DNA of 64,000 bases from JAUVPB01 sp965223695 (GTDB lineage: Bacteria; Actinomycetota; Thermoleophilia; Gaiellales; Gaiellaceae). The stretch spans positions 42,651 through 106,650 of the forward strand of contig CBDCXJ010000026.1 of NCBI GenBank assembly GCA_965223695.1, given 5' to 3'. The notes under the pieces are model-generated. The model was given only the letters and a program-made list of their open reading frames with translations, was not told the origin of the DNA and made no database searches. Below are positions 18,157 to 27,157 of this stretch, piece by piece (position 1 is the first letter of the stretch; the number at the start of each line of letters is the position of its first letter). Made by a program: the position numbers and the translations under genes.

Positions 18157-20211
18157 GTGTCGCGCGAGTTAGCTGATTGGCTCTCGGCCCTGGATCGGGA
18201 GGGATGCCGCCCCCGGAAGTCGGGGGACGGGTGGAGCGCACGGTGCCCGTCCCACGACGACCGGAACCCGAGCCTGAGCGTGAGCGAGGGCGACACCCAG
18301 GAGGTTGTCGTCCACTGTTTCGCGGGCTGCGGGTTCGAGGACATCAGGGACGCGCTCGGGCTCGACCGTTGGGACGCGAGGCCAGCCGGCCTGCAAGTGG
18401 TGAAGTCGGCGCCAGCGAAGAATCGAGACCGCAAGCCGAGGCAGCTCCCGAACGGCCCCGGCGAGCAGTCGTGGATCTACACGGACGCTGCCGGCGCGCC
18501 GCTGATGGCGGCCGTCCGCAGGGACTGCACGGGGCAGGACGGGAAGCCCGGCAAGAAAGTCTGGCAGTGGACGCCGAAAGGCGACGGGTGGATACCCATA
18601 GGGATGCCGGAGGGGAAACCGAAGCCGCTGTACGGGCTGCCTGAGCTGGCCGCCGAACCCGAGGGGCGCGTCGTCGTCGTCGAGGGCGAGAAGTGCGTAG
18701 ACGCTTGGCGCAGCGTGTGGCCCGAACGGCTCGTCACGACCTGGCCGGGCGGCTGCGATCAGTGGCACCTAGCGGACTGGACGGTGCTCCCGGGCCGTGA
18801 GGTGGCGATCCTCGCCGACGCCGACCAGGGCGGGCGCGACGCCGCCCAGGGCATCGCGGGGCTGCTGCACTCGCTGGGCTGCACCGTCCAGGTCGCGCTG
18901 CCCGAGGGCGACACGGGCGAGGACGTGGCCGACTGGATCGCGGCTGACGGCGCGGACGCGACGCTGGAGCGTATCGAGGGTCTGCTCGAGGATTACCGGC
19001 CGGGCCCGGAGGCGGCGGGTCGTCTCCCAGCGGAACTAACTGGGGCCGCCGACAGCGAGCGTGACCGACGCCAGCTGGTGGGGGCGGGGGGTGCTCTTGA
19101 GATCGCCCGGGCCGGCCTCGAACTCGCGCGCGAGCATGAGAAGGCACTGTCGCTTCTGATCCGGCCTGTGCGCGAGCGGCTCGGCGCCGGGACGGGCGCT
19201 GCCGTTCTCCTCGCCGGTGCGCTGCCGGCCGCTGCCGGGGCCGCGGACGATGTGGGGGCGCTCGAGGTGTTCCGGGCGGCTGCCGTGGGGCGGCCGCCGT
19301 TGCCTGAGCCGTTGACCGGGGAGGGCTGGGCGGAGGTGCCGCCTGAGAGGGTGTGGCTGGTTGAGGGCTGGCTGCCGGCCGGGGAGCTGTCGATGCTGGC
19401 CGGAGCGGGGAGCAGCGGGAAGAGTCTGCTGTTGTTGCAGCTCGCCGTCGCGTTGGCCTGCGAACGAGCGGTGCTCGGCTACGGGCGAGGGGTCGTTTGT
19501 TCGGGGAATTGGCTGCCGGCCGGTGACGGCAGCAGGGCTAGCGCGCCGAGGCTATGCGACGAGCCGCTCACGGTGGTCGTGGCCGGCTGGGAGGACTCCC
19601 GCGGGGAGGCGCTGCGGCGCCGGCGGCGCCTCACCGAGCTGGGCGGCTGCGCTTGGGCGGGGGATGACAGTATCGATGGGCGTCTGCATGTGCTGCCGAT
19701 GCGCGGGCACGGCCCGGCCTGGGCGCCGGCCCAGGGCGGGAGCGATCATATCGCCACGGTCGGGGAGCTGACCAAGACTGGCCGCGAGCTGCGCGACTAC
19801 TGTCAACGGGTCGAGGCCCGTCTGCTGGTGCTTGACCCGTCGAGTCTGGCTTTGGCGCTGGAGGAGAACAACAGGGCACTAGTTTCCCTCGCGTTGGAGG
19901 ATTGGGCTGGGTGGGCGAGCGAGTCGGGCTGCGCTGTTGTGTTGACCGCGCACGCGGCGAAGGCACGGGAGGGTGAGGGCGCTGACTATTCGGGCTCGAC
20001 CGCGTGGCGGGGCTTGGTGAGGGCCCTGTGGACGCTCCGTCAACCCGAGCGGGACAAGGACGTCAACAGTGACGCGCTCTCCGAGAGGCAGGGCAACCCC
20101 AACAGGCCCGAGCGCGTTGCCCGGCTCGCGTTGAATAAGTCCAACTACAGCTGGGATGGCATCGGCCTGACGCTGAGAACTGTCGGCGTGGAGTTGACCC
20201 GGTCTGGTTGA
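18157..20211 (+). CDS. Primase-helicase (zinc ribbon, Toprim, RepA-like ATPase), 3' end replaced by IS3
   Basis: A replication protein of satellite or phage type. Residues 30-60 form a CHC2-like zinc ribbon (CPSHDDRNPSLSV, then HCFAGCGFEDI). A Toprim domain follows with Glu176 in VVVEGEKC and the Asp pair in LADADQGG (about 221). The C-terminal half is a RecA-like hexameric helicase with Walker A GAGSSGKS (416-423) and Walker B LLVLDPSS (about Asp560), then CAVVLTAHAAK. The native sequence ends at about 20,188 (LTLRTVG); the last residues, VELTRSG, are coded by the IS3 end. The missing tail can be read from the second copy at 44,302-44,827, which continues GRAGWQLIDDLPPPEAKKGK. Confidence 0.85.
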   Translation: MSRELADWLSALDREGCRPRKSGDGWSARCPSHDDRNPSLSVSEGDTQEVVVHCFAGCGFEDIRDALGLDRWDARPAGLQVVKSAPAKNRDRKPRQLPNGPGEQSWIYTDAAGAPLMAAVRRDCTGQDGKPGKKVWQWTPKGDGWIPIGMPEGKPKPLYGLPELAAEPEGRVVVVEGEKCVDAWRSVWPERLVTTWPGGCDQWHLADWTVLPGREVAILADADQGGRDAAQGIAGLLHSLGCTVQVALPEGDTGEDVADWIAADGADATLERIEGLLEDYRPGPEAAGRLPAELTGAADSERDRRQLVGAGGALEIARAGLELAREHEKALSLLIRPVRERLGAGTGAAVLLAGALPAAAGAADDVGALEVFRAAAVGRPPLPEPLTGEGWAEVPPERVWLVEGWLPAGELSMLAGAGSSGKSLLLLQLAVALACERAVLGYGRGVVCSGNWLPAGDGSRASAPRLCDEPLTVVVAGWEDSRGEALRRRRRLTELGGCAWAGDDSIDGRLHVLPMRGHGPAWAPAQGGSDHIATVGELTKTGRELRDYCQRVEARLLVLDPSSLALALEENNRALVSLALEDWAGWASESGCAVVLTAHAAKAREGEGADYSGSTAWRGLVRALWTLRQPERDKDVNSDALSERQGNPNRPERVARLALNKSNYSWDGIGLTLRTVGVELTRSG

Positions 20212-20258
20212 CATCGTGATGCTTTCGGGCCTTGTGGGTTCGGGAGAGGAGCGTTGTT

Positions 20259-20555
20259 ATGCCGAAGACGAGACCGCCGTATCCGCCGGAGTTCCGTGTT
20301 GAGGCGGTGCGGCTACTAGGGAGCGGGGAGCGCTGACCGAAGCAGCTCGCTCTGGAGCTTGGCTGTTCGGAGCAGTCGTTGCGTAACTGGTTGCGCCAGG
20401 ATCAGGCTGATCGGGGAGAGCGCGAGGACATGCTCAGCTCGCAGGAGCGCGCGAAGTTGCGTGAGCTCGAGCGGGAAAACAAGGTGCTGCGCCAGGAGCG
20501 CGAGATCTTGAAGCGCGCCGCGGCTTTCTTCGCCAGGGAGACCGACAAGCCGTGA
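20259..20555 (+). pseudogene. IS3 OrfA (transposase subunit) with in-frame TGA
   Basis: ATG 20259 gives MPKTRPPYPPEFRVEAVRLL and, after the stop, the helix-turn-helix and leucine zipper typical of IS3 OrfA (LALELGCSEQSLRNWL, RELERENKVLRQEREILKRA). A TGA at 20334-20336 interrupts the frame where related proteins continue GERSPKQ. It ends at 20555, overlapping the OrfB start. Confidence 0.85.
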
Positions 20556-21434
20556 CGTGTTTTGGGTTTGTCGAGGCGGAGCGAGCACAGTTTCCTGTCT
20601 CCCTGCTGTGCCGCGTCGTGGGTGTGACTCGTCAGGGCTACTACGCGTGGAAGCGGCGAGGGCCGAGCGATCGCGAGCTCGCCGACATCGACCTCGCGGT
20701 TCGGATCCGGCGTGTGCATGAGCAGACGGAAGGCATCTACGGGGCCCCGAGAATCCAGGCCGAGCTCAGACTCGCTCACGGCGTCCGTGTCGGCAAGAAG
20801 CGTGTCGCCAGGTTGATGCGCCAGCTCGGCCTCAAAGGCGCAGACGGACGAGGCGGCGGGCCACGCACCACGATCCGCGAGGCCGGGCGCTCTTCGGCAC
20901 CAGACCTCGTCGACAGAGACTTCACGCGCGCAGAGCCCAACCGGCTCTGGGTCTGCGACATCAAGTACGTCCAGACCGGGCAAGGCTTCCTCTTCCTCGC
21001 CTGCGTCCAAGACGTCTACAGCCGAAGAATCATCGGCCGCTCAATGCGCGACGACCTCAAAACAGAGCTTCGTCCTCGACGCGCTCGGCATGGCAGCCCA
21101 CACGCGCGAGACGGCCGGCGTCATCGCGCACTCCGATCACGGCTCCCAATATACGAGCCTGGCCTACGGCAGCCATGCCAAGGAGTCGGGAATCGATCTC
21201 TCCATGGGCAGCGTCGGCGACCCCTGGGACAACGCGCTCGCCGAGACATTCTTCGCCAGCCTCGAGAAAGAACTCCTCAAACGCGAACGCTTCACCACAC
21301 GCGAGCACGCACGCATGCGCATCTTCTGGTACATCGAATGCTTCTACAACCCCCGCCGACGCCACTCCAGCCTCGACATGCTCAGCCCCATCAACTACGA
21401 ACAACAACACCAAACAAAGGCCATCGCGGCCTAG
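20552..21434 (+). pseudogene. IS3 OrfB (DDE transposase), frameshifted
   Basis: Begins MTCFGFVEAERAQFPVSLLC and follows the IS3 OrfB pattern: HTH_21 segment (GIYGAPRIQAELR), the first Asp in VCDIKYVQTGQ, then DVYSRRIIGRSM. Near 21,065 an extra C shifts the frame. The rest, with the second Asp (AHSDHGSQYTSLAYG) and the Glu (NALAETFFASLEKEL), is read in another frame to the TAG at 21432-21434. Confidence 0.9.
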
Positions 21435-21467
21435 ACCCCAGATGTCAACCAAAACGGGTCAACTCCA

Positions 21468-21694
21468 GGGAATGGTTCGCGCTCATCGCCGACCCAACCG
21501 GCACGATCGTCGACCACTACGACAAGATACTGGTAGGAAAAACCCTGAAAGACCTGTTCGGCACCGACACGCTCGAGGCCACCGAAGAAGGCAGCTGGCT
21601 GACCACAGAAGCCATGCGCGTCTGGGTCGTCAACCACAACGAGATCACGTTCGCCTCAGGCTGGCATCGCGGTCACGACGAAGCCGGCAACTGA
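21468..21694 (+). pseudogene. C-terminal fragment of a Cache-like sensor/lipoprotein
   Basis: Directly after the IS3 end the frame reads EWFALIADPTGTIVDHYD, then ILVGKTLKDLFGTDTLE and ITFASGWHRGHDEAGN before TGA at 21692-21694. IADPTGTIVDHYD and VGKTLKDLF match the ligand-binding Cache fold seen in extracytoplasmic sensors. It has no start of its own. The lipoprotein start at 15,362 lies on the same strand beyond the integrative element, so both may be remains of one gene (inference). Confidence 0.55.
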
Positions 21695-21845
21695 ACGAAG
21701 AGGCCGACGCTCGGCTTCCCGGACAACAAAAGCCCGTACACAAGGACACCCGGGCAGGGCCTGACCGATCGCATAGACGGGCATCAGGCCTCCTCGGTGG
21801 GGAACCGCATCGTAGAGGGTCGCCGCGTCGTGGTACGGTCGCGCC

Positions 21846-23591
21846 GTGCGAACGGCACCAGACGTCTGGCAGCGAGCGGTCGATCGCTGGCCAGGCGCGC
21901 AGGCGTTCCTTCACCAACAGGACGGTGGCTGGAAACCGGTGAGCTTCACCGAGGCAAGCGAGCTTGTGGGCGCCGCGGCAGCTGGCTTCCGATCGCTCGG
22001 CGTCGTGAAGGGCGATCGCGTCGCGATTCTTGCCAGGCCGACCCTAGAGTGGACGATCAGCGACTGGGCACTGCTCACACTCGGCGCCGTCGTTGTGCCG
22101 ATCTATCCGACGAGCTCGACCGACGACGTCTTGCACATCCTGGCGCACTCGCGGGCGAAAGCGATCGTCTGCGAGCAACCGGCCGATCTGGCGCGGGTCG
22201 ACGCGCTGAGTGATCGGCTCCCGGACATACGACACCGTGTCCTGATCGAATCCGAGAACGGCAACGGCGACGGCGGGCCGCTGGCCTTCGATGCTCTTCT
22301 CGCGCTCGGCCGCGCCGATGCGACCGACCCGCCGGCCGCCGGCACCAGCGGCTCGATCGAGCCGAGCGACCTGGCGACGATCGTTTACACGTCAGGCACC
22401 ACGGGAGTGCCGAAGGGATGTGCGATCACGCACGCCAACATGGTTGCTGCGGTCCGGATGATCCTCGATGTCCCCGGCCTGCTGCGGGAGGGAGAGGTCG
22501 CGCTGATGTTCCTGCCGCTCGCTCACGTGTATGGCCGCATCGTCGAGTGGATGGCGGCGGGCGCCGGACTGACGCTGGCGTTCTGCCCGGACGTTGCGCG
22601 CGTCGCGCACGCTGCGCAGGCAACGCGCCCGCAGATCTTGCCGACCGTGCCGCGGCTGCTCGAGAAGGTGCACGCGGCCGTCCTCGCAAGCATCGAGAGC
22701 AGTTCCGGTCCGCGACGCGCGCTCGGACTCTTCGCTATCGAGCGGGCGCGGCGCGCGAGCGAGCTTCGACAGAGCGGCGGCGTGCCCGGGTTCGCTCTGC
22801 GGGCGCAGCTCGCGCTTGGCGACCGTCTCGTTCTCAGCAAGATTCGGGCCCGCCTGGGTGGTCGCGTGCGCGTCGCTGTCTCGGGCGGCGCTGCTCTTCC
22901 TCAGACGACCGGTGTGTTCTTCGACTCGCTCGGGATCGATCTCGTCGAGGGGTACGGCATGACCGAGTGCACCGGCGTGGTCAGCGTTGGCGTGCCGGGA
23001 AAGCACCGAATTGGCTCGGTCGGCCCGCCTCTGAGCGGCCTCGAGGCGAAACTCGATGTGGACGGCGAGATACTCGTTCGGGGTGAGGGCGTCTTCGTTG
23101 GCTATGAGGGCGACGAGATGGCCACCGCAGAGGTGCGCGCCGAGGACGGGTGGCTGCGCACCGGCGATCTCGGCACGATCGACGATGGAATCATCACGCT
23201 TGTCGAGCGGAAGAAGGAGATCATGGTCACGGCAGGGGGAAAGAACGTCGCTCCGCAGCGAGTCGAGGGCGCGCTTTGTAGCTCGCCGTTCGTGTCCCAG
23301 GCGATCGCGATCGGCGACGAGCGTCCGTTCGTGGGAGCTCTTCTCGTGCTCGATGAGGAGATGGTCTCGAAGATTGGTGGCGGCCGTGGCCCGGACGAGC
23401 TGGCTCGCGAGGCGGTCAAGGAGGCCAATCAAGGCCTCGGCGATGCCGAGCGCGTGCGCAAGTTCGCGCTGCTCGCGCAGGAGTTCTCGATCGAGGAGGG
23501 CGAGCTGACCTCATCGCTCAAGCTGCGGCGGAAGGTGATTCATGAGCGACACGCGAATGAGATCGAGGAGTTGTTCGCGGGCCGCGTCTAG
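21846..23591 (+). CDS. Long-chain acyl-CoA synthetase (FadD15-like)
   Basis: Activates fatty acids to acyl-CoA through an acyl-AMP intermediate. 581 residues. The AMP-binding P-loop is YTSGTTGVPKG; further motifs are FLPLAHVYGRIVEW, VEGYGMTECTGV (adenine binding), GWLRTGDLG and VERKKEIMVTAGGKNVAPQ (C-domain hinge and Lys region). Compared with classical FadD the order and spacing fit the FadD15/FAA1 group. GTG 21846 is the start. It converges on an SMP-30 fragment 14 bp downstream and marks a stretch of intact chromosome between the two mobile blocks. Confidence 0.9.
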   Translation: MRTAPDVWQRAVDRWPGAQAFLHQQDGGWKPVSFTEASELVGAAAAGFRSLGVVKGDRVAILARPTLEWTISDWALLTLGAVVVPIYPTSSTDDVLHILAHSRAKAIVCEQPADLARVDALSDRLPDIRHRVLIESENGNGDGGPLAFDALLALGRADATDPPAAGTSGSIEPSDLATIVYTSGTTGVPKGCAITHANMVAAVRMILDVPGLLREGEVALMFLPLAHVYGRIVEWMAAGAGLTLAFCPDVARVAHAAQATRPQILPTVPRLLEKVHAAVLASIESSSGPRRALGLFAIERARRASELRQSGGVPGFALRAQLALGDRLVLSKIRARLGGRVRVAVSGGAALPQTTGVFFDSLGIDLVEGYGMTECTGVVSVGVPGKHRIGSVGPPLSGLEAKLDVDGEILVRGEGVFVGYEGDEMATAEVRAEDGWLRTGDLGTIDDGIITLVERKKEIMVTAGGKNVAPQRVEGALCSSPFVSQAIAIGDERPFVGALLVLDEEMVSKIGGGRGPDELAREAVKEANQGLGDAERVRKFALLAQEFSIEEGELTSSLKLRRKVIHERHANEIEELFAGRV

Positions 23592-23605
23592 CGTGATGTG
23601 CGTGG

Positions 23606-23800
23606 CTAGCCCAGCTGGCCGCGGAAGGGTGACAGCCCTTCGAGCTCCAGCTCGATGCGCCAGAGCACGCCGGCAGCCGCGCCGGCCTGCTCGAGCGGGT
23701 TGAGGCCGAAGTCAGTGATGTAGAGCCAGCGGCCGCCGAACGTTGGACGCCCGGCCACGCTAGGCCGCGCCGGCAACGCCAACGGAAGCATGCATCCCGG
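23606..23800 (-). pseudogene. SMP-30/gluconolactonase C-terminal fragment
   Basis: The frame ends RPTFGGRWLYITDFG, then AAGVLWRIELELEGLSPFRG and a TAG at 23606-23608. FGG...LYITDFG followed by a GVLWR strand is the last beta-propeller blade of SMP-30/gluconolactonase proteins. Upstream, beyond about 23,800, this reading stops and intron-like RNA sequence begins, so the first 80% of the gene is missing. Confidence 0.6.
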
Positions 23801-23859
23801 CAGGCTGCTACAACAGAAGCCGGACCAGGCTCGCCCCCAGGCACAGGCACAACAGGCCC

Positions 23860-24085
23860 GGCAAGACTCGGGCGAAGTTCGGTCCGCTCACGACTCTGGG
23901 TCGCCTGACCTTGTCTCTCGTTGCCTTTTCAGGCACCAAGTTTACCAACCTCATCTGATCTGAGAGCACCCTTCATCGCTTAACCATGTTGGTTTCCGCC
24001 TCACGGCACCTTTATTGGTTCGGCTCATGACCCGGGGCCGCGGGTCCGAATCATGCCTCTACCACTGGGTTACTGCTTTCGCTTG
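23860..24085 (-). ncRNA. Possible group II intron RNA fragment (domain I-like)
   Basis: On the minus strand this stretch has no coding frame but a purine-rich, loop-rich look: AACCAACATGGTTAAGCGAT, GGTTGGTAAACTTGGTGCC, AAAAGGCAACGAGAGACAAG and GTCGTGAGCGGACCG. The series of short helices with GAA and GUAA-type joints recalls the 5' part of bacterial group II introns. No reverse transcriptase gene or domain V is visible nearby, so it would be a relic. The call rests on resemblance only; a covariance-model search is needed. Confidence 0.35.
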
Positions 24086-24308
24086 TCGCCCTGACCCGTC
24101 CGAACCCATCGGCTGGCCGTGCTACTCGTGACCCCGAGGCGCGGCTCCCTCGTCCAGCGAACGGGCGCGGCAGCATTGGCTCGGGCCAGGGCTGGCCCAA
24201 CACCCGGGAGCCCCCACCCACACCCCGGGGCCGCCAACACCTGCCGCGGTCTGCGTGACGGCCCCCGCCGAGCTGTCGGGCCCGGAAGGCCCCCTTCGGC
24301 TGCCTCTC

Positions 24309-24480
24309 CCAGGGATCTAGTCAGCCACCGCCACGTCGGCCACCGCCCGCCGTACTCCTTGCGCCAGCGGTAGTACGTCTGCTCCGTGACCCCGGTGCCC
24401 CGCAAACCCCGCGCCATCGACTGTCTCTGCGCCAAGGCCACTTCGGTCTCCCGCGGCTTGGTGATCTCCTGCCCCGGCTG
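24309..24480 (-). pseudogene. IS3-family OrfA relic
   Basis: Reads QEITKPRETEVALAQRQSMA, then GVTEQTYYRWRKEYGG, the helix-turn-helix of IS3 OrfA proteins of the IS2/IS407 type (usual form LREAEVALAQG...VSEQTYYRWRKEYGG). Sequence on both sides has lost the pattern, with many substitutions, so it is an old fragment. Confidence 0.7.
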
Positions 24481-24589
24481 TGCGCCCTCAACCCGCCACC
24501 ACATCCCCCTCCCGCGACCCGCAGCCTCACATTGAGGCTGGGCCAGCCTCAAGGGGGCAGGCCGAGAGGTCGCCGCGGCGGGCCGAGAC

Positions 24590-25165
24590 CTAACCGCGTT
24601 CTATGAGGATCCGCAGGGGGCGGGCCACGTTGGCGAGCCTGCCGCGCTTCTCCCCTGGGTCAGACGTTCCGGCGGCGGCGTCCCTTCTCTCGCGCTCCTC
24701 AGCCTCGGCGTTTACCTCAGCTAGCCGCTTGAGCCTTGCGAGCAGCTCCTCACTGGCGGCCCTCTCGGCTGCGAAAGCTGCGGCGGCGTCTTCCTCGTCG
24801 CGAGCGCCTCCGTCAGCGCCAGGCCTCCAGTGACCCGGGAAGCGGCGTTCGAGGTACCAGGCGGCCGCTCGCCAGTCCCCGCGCTCCATCGCGGCCCTGA
24901 TCGGGGCGATACCCAGCTCGGCGGCGCACCTCTCTGCCCCTTCGAGCGCTTCGAGAAAGTCCAGGTATGGCTCCTCGTCGGGTTGGGGCTCGCCGCCCCC
25001 GTCCAGCCGCTCACGGGCCTTCCGGCCCCGGGCCAGCCAGCTGTGCACGCTCGAGCGGGCAACACCCGCGGCCGCCGCCGCGTGCTGAAGGTAGTGGCCC
25101 TCGCTGACAGCCAGAGCGATCGCCTGGGCACGCTCCGGGGTCAGCTTGCTCGGACGGCCAGCCAC
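24590..25165 (-). CDS. Terminase small subunit-like DNA-binding protein
   Basis: 191 residues. The start MAGRPSKLTPERAQAIALAV, followed by AAAAAGVARSSVHSWLARGR, is the helix-turn-helix of phage small terminases and related HTH proteins. Then come PYLDFLEALEGAERCAAELG and GDWRAAAWYLERRFPGHW, and a Glu/Ala-rich coiled tail. Small terminases recognise the packaging site. The gene at 40,912 is a clear relative (KLTPE, AAxxAGV, WWLERRLP). There is no large terminase next to it. ATG 25165 is the first start in frame. Confidence 0.65.
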   Translation of the reverse strand: MAGRPSKLTPERAQAIALAVSEGHYLQHAAAAAGVARSSVHSWLARGRKARERLDGGGEPQPDEEPYLDFLEALEGAERCAAELGIAPIRAAMERGDWRAAAWYLERRFPGHWRPGADGGARDEEDAAAAFAAERAASEELLARLKRLAEVNAEAEERERRDAAAGTSDPGEKRGRLANVARPLRILIERG

Positions 25166-25590
25166 CGCCTACTCAAGATAGCCGAGCGTATCGGCTGCTC
25201 TCTCCCGGCCCAGCGGTTTCTGCCATCGCCGCGACGCGACGCGACCGACCTCAGCAGCCGACCCCGAACCGCCGGGCTCCCTCGCCACTGCCCGCCCAGA
25301 TCAGAGCGACAGGCTGCTCTGCAGCTGCCTGGGCTGGGGAGCCCAGACACAAGCGGGCGGGGGCGCATCTGGCCCCGGGGTGCGGAACGTGGGGGCAACC
25401 GAAGGCGGGGCCGCCTATGCTGGCCGCTGGTCTTGCGTCCGGCTGCGCACCACCTGCCGTAATGCACGTCTGGGCCCACCGCCTCAGACCGGCGGTTCAG
25501 GGCCCCCGCGTCCTTCCCCGGGCTGTTTGATTCGCCCACGGGTCTGCTGTGCACTGCGCGCGGACAACGAACGAGAAGAGGTAGCCGAAC
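25166..25590. other. Region without recognisable gene
   Basis: Several overlapping frames are open on both strands, as expected for GC-rich DNA, but none shows a family motif or a ribosome-binding site. It separates the terminase-like gene from the McrB-like fragment. Confidence 0.5.
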
Positions 25591-26202
25591 TCAAAGCCGG
25601 ATGACACCCCGACGAGGAATTACACCACCACACGCGACACTCGGGGTGCCGTGGGGGCAACCGAACGCTGCACCGTCCACTTCGCCCCCGAGGTTCACCA
25701 ACAGAACCGCGACGAAACCGCCGTACCTACCTCCGAGCTCCCCAACGGCCGAAGCATCGGCCCCGAAATGTTCGATAACCGCCCGCGCCTGCTCGTCGTC
25801 GAGCTCCCACCTCGTCCCCTTCTCGTCGGATGGCCGAGAGAACCTGTCTCGAAGGAAGTCCCGGACGCTGAGTTCCGTGACGCCGAGCATCGCCGCCAGC
25901 TCGTTCGGTGTCCCCGGCAGCGCCTCCTCGAGATCAAGGAGCTCGAGTGTTCGGGTGAAGACACTCGAACGGAAGACGGGGTAGACAGCCGGATCGACCC
26001 CGAGCAGAAGCAGCGACGCCAACGAGATCCTCTCACCAGGCGAATTCGAAACGGGCCAGTCGACCAGCGACGAGCCGACCTCCCCAGGACTGCCCCACAG
26101 CCGCGTGAGAAAACCGCGGGCGGCCTCCGGGCTCGCAGAGCACCAGGTAAGCAAGCTGTGATTGGCTTGCCAGCGCGTGAGGTTGTTCGGACGGCCGAAC
26201 GC
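25591..26202 (-). pseudogene. Fragment resembling the N-terminal region of McrB-type restriction ATPases
   Basis: In frame from about 26,202: FGRPNNLTRWQANHSLLTW, SPEAARGFLTRLWG, then ISLASLLLLGVDPAVYPVFR and SSVFTRTLELLD. A block of the type 'L-L-x-ALDPxxYPxxR...F' occurs before the AAA domain in some McrB-like modification-dependent restriction proteins. The AAA part is absent, the start is lost at the junction with thrS and the tail (PHGTPSVACGGVIPRRG) looks random. Identification is weak. Confidence 0.35.
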
Positions 26203-26209
26203 TCGCTTG

Positions 26210-27073
26210 AGCCCTGGCGTTCTCCGAGCGGCGAAGGTCCTCGAGCACGTTCCAGATCACCATCCCCTTCGGGTGCCAGAACGGCGAGCCCGGGCTGACG
26301 TCTGAGAAGTGGAAGAGGTCGAGCTGCTTGCCGAGCCGGCGGTGGTCTCGAAGCTTCGCCTGCTCGAGTCGCTCGAGATGTGCGTCAAGGTCCTTCTTCG
26401 AGTAGAACGCCGTGCCGTAGACGCGCGTGAGCTGCGTGTTCTCCGAGTCGCCGCGCCAGTATGCGCCGGCCAGCGACGTGAGCTTGACGGCCTTGATCGG
26501 ATCGGCGCTCTGCAGGTGCGGACCGCGGCAGAGGTCGACGAAATCTCCCTGCTCGTACAGCGTAATCGCGCCTTCGGCATCGTTGACGAGCTCGACCTTG
26601 TAGGGCTCGCTGTCTGTCTCGAAGCGCATGCGGGCCGTATCCCGATCGACCGCCGAGCGCTGCCAGGAGCGGCCCTCCTTGATCTCGCGGTTGATCTCAT
26701 CCTCGAGGCGCTCGAGGTCCTGGTCCGTGATCGGCTCGGGGAAGTCGAAGTCGTAGTAGAAGCCGTCGTCGATCGGCGGGCCGATCGCGATCTTGGTACC
26801 CGGATAGAGCCGCTGCACGGCCTCGGCCAGCAGGTGGGCGGTCGAGTGCCGCAGTACGTAGAGCGCGTCGGGATCGTCGCGGTCGCGCGTGGTCAGGATC
26901 TGAATGCGGGCGCCGTCCTGGAGCGGGTCGCGCAGGTCGAGTGTCTCGCCGCTCTCGAGCCGGACGAGCACGGCCTGCTCCGCCAGGCGCGGGCCGATAG
27001 CGCGCGCCGCGTCAAGCCCGGTCGCGCCGTCCTCAAGCTCGAGCTCGGTGTCGTCAGGAAGGATGACCTTCAT
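26210..27073 (-). pseudogene. thrS: Threonyl-tRNA synthetase, 5' half only
   Basis: From ATG 27073 (MKVILPDDTELELEDG) this has the TGS domain, then the editing domain with HSTAHLLAEAV, IGPPIDDGFYYDF and CRGPHL, and the start of the catalytic core SPGSPFWHPKGMVIWNVLED. At about residue 291 (LRRSENAR) the homology stops and the frame runs on through unrelated sequence to 26033. The active-site motifs 2 and 3 and the anticodon-binding domain are missing, about half of a normal 600-650-residue ThrS. Because thrS is essential, a full copy must exist elsewhere or the junction is an assembly error. Confidence 0.85.
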
Positions 27074-27157
27074 CGTCCGAGACAATATCGACGTCAGGGC
27101 CGTCCCCCTCCAGGGTTGTGACTGCAGGCCTGGTCCGAACTACGCTGTGCGAGAGCG

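Larger units (their letters stand above)
15606..21467 (+). mobile_element. Integrative (satellite-like) element with internal IS3, ends approximate
   Basis: A 5.9-kb block in a broken chromosomal gene. In order it holds a tyrosine integrase, a gap with a 38-bp palindrome, an AlpA-type regulator and a primase-helicase truncated by an IS3 element that also forms the right edge. No attachment-site repeat could be seen, and the right end was probably lost when the IS3 caused a deletion. The cargo (integrase, AlpA, Toprim/RepA-like replicase) is that of P4-like satellites or integrative plasmids. Confidence 0.6.
20189..21467 (+). mobile_element. IS3-family insertion sequence, inactivated
   Basis: A 1279-bp element with 27-bp terminal inverted repeats at 20189-20215 and 21441-21467, starting TGGAGTTGACCCG and differing at two bases. 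OrfA carries a TGA stop and OrfB a one-base insertion, so it cannot move by itself. The flanks (GCG left, GGG right) show no target duplication, and the left neighbour is the replication gene while the right neighbour is a chromosomal fragment, so a deletion next to the IS is likely. Confidence 0.9.

Noticed and set aside
24020..24085. tRNA-like piece on the minus strand (CCCAGTGGTAGAGGC)
   Set aside because: It looks like a D-arm, but no anticodon arm or T-arm with correct pairing follows; better explained as part of the possible intron RNA.
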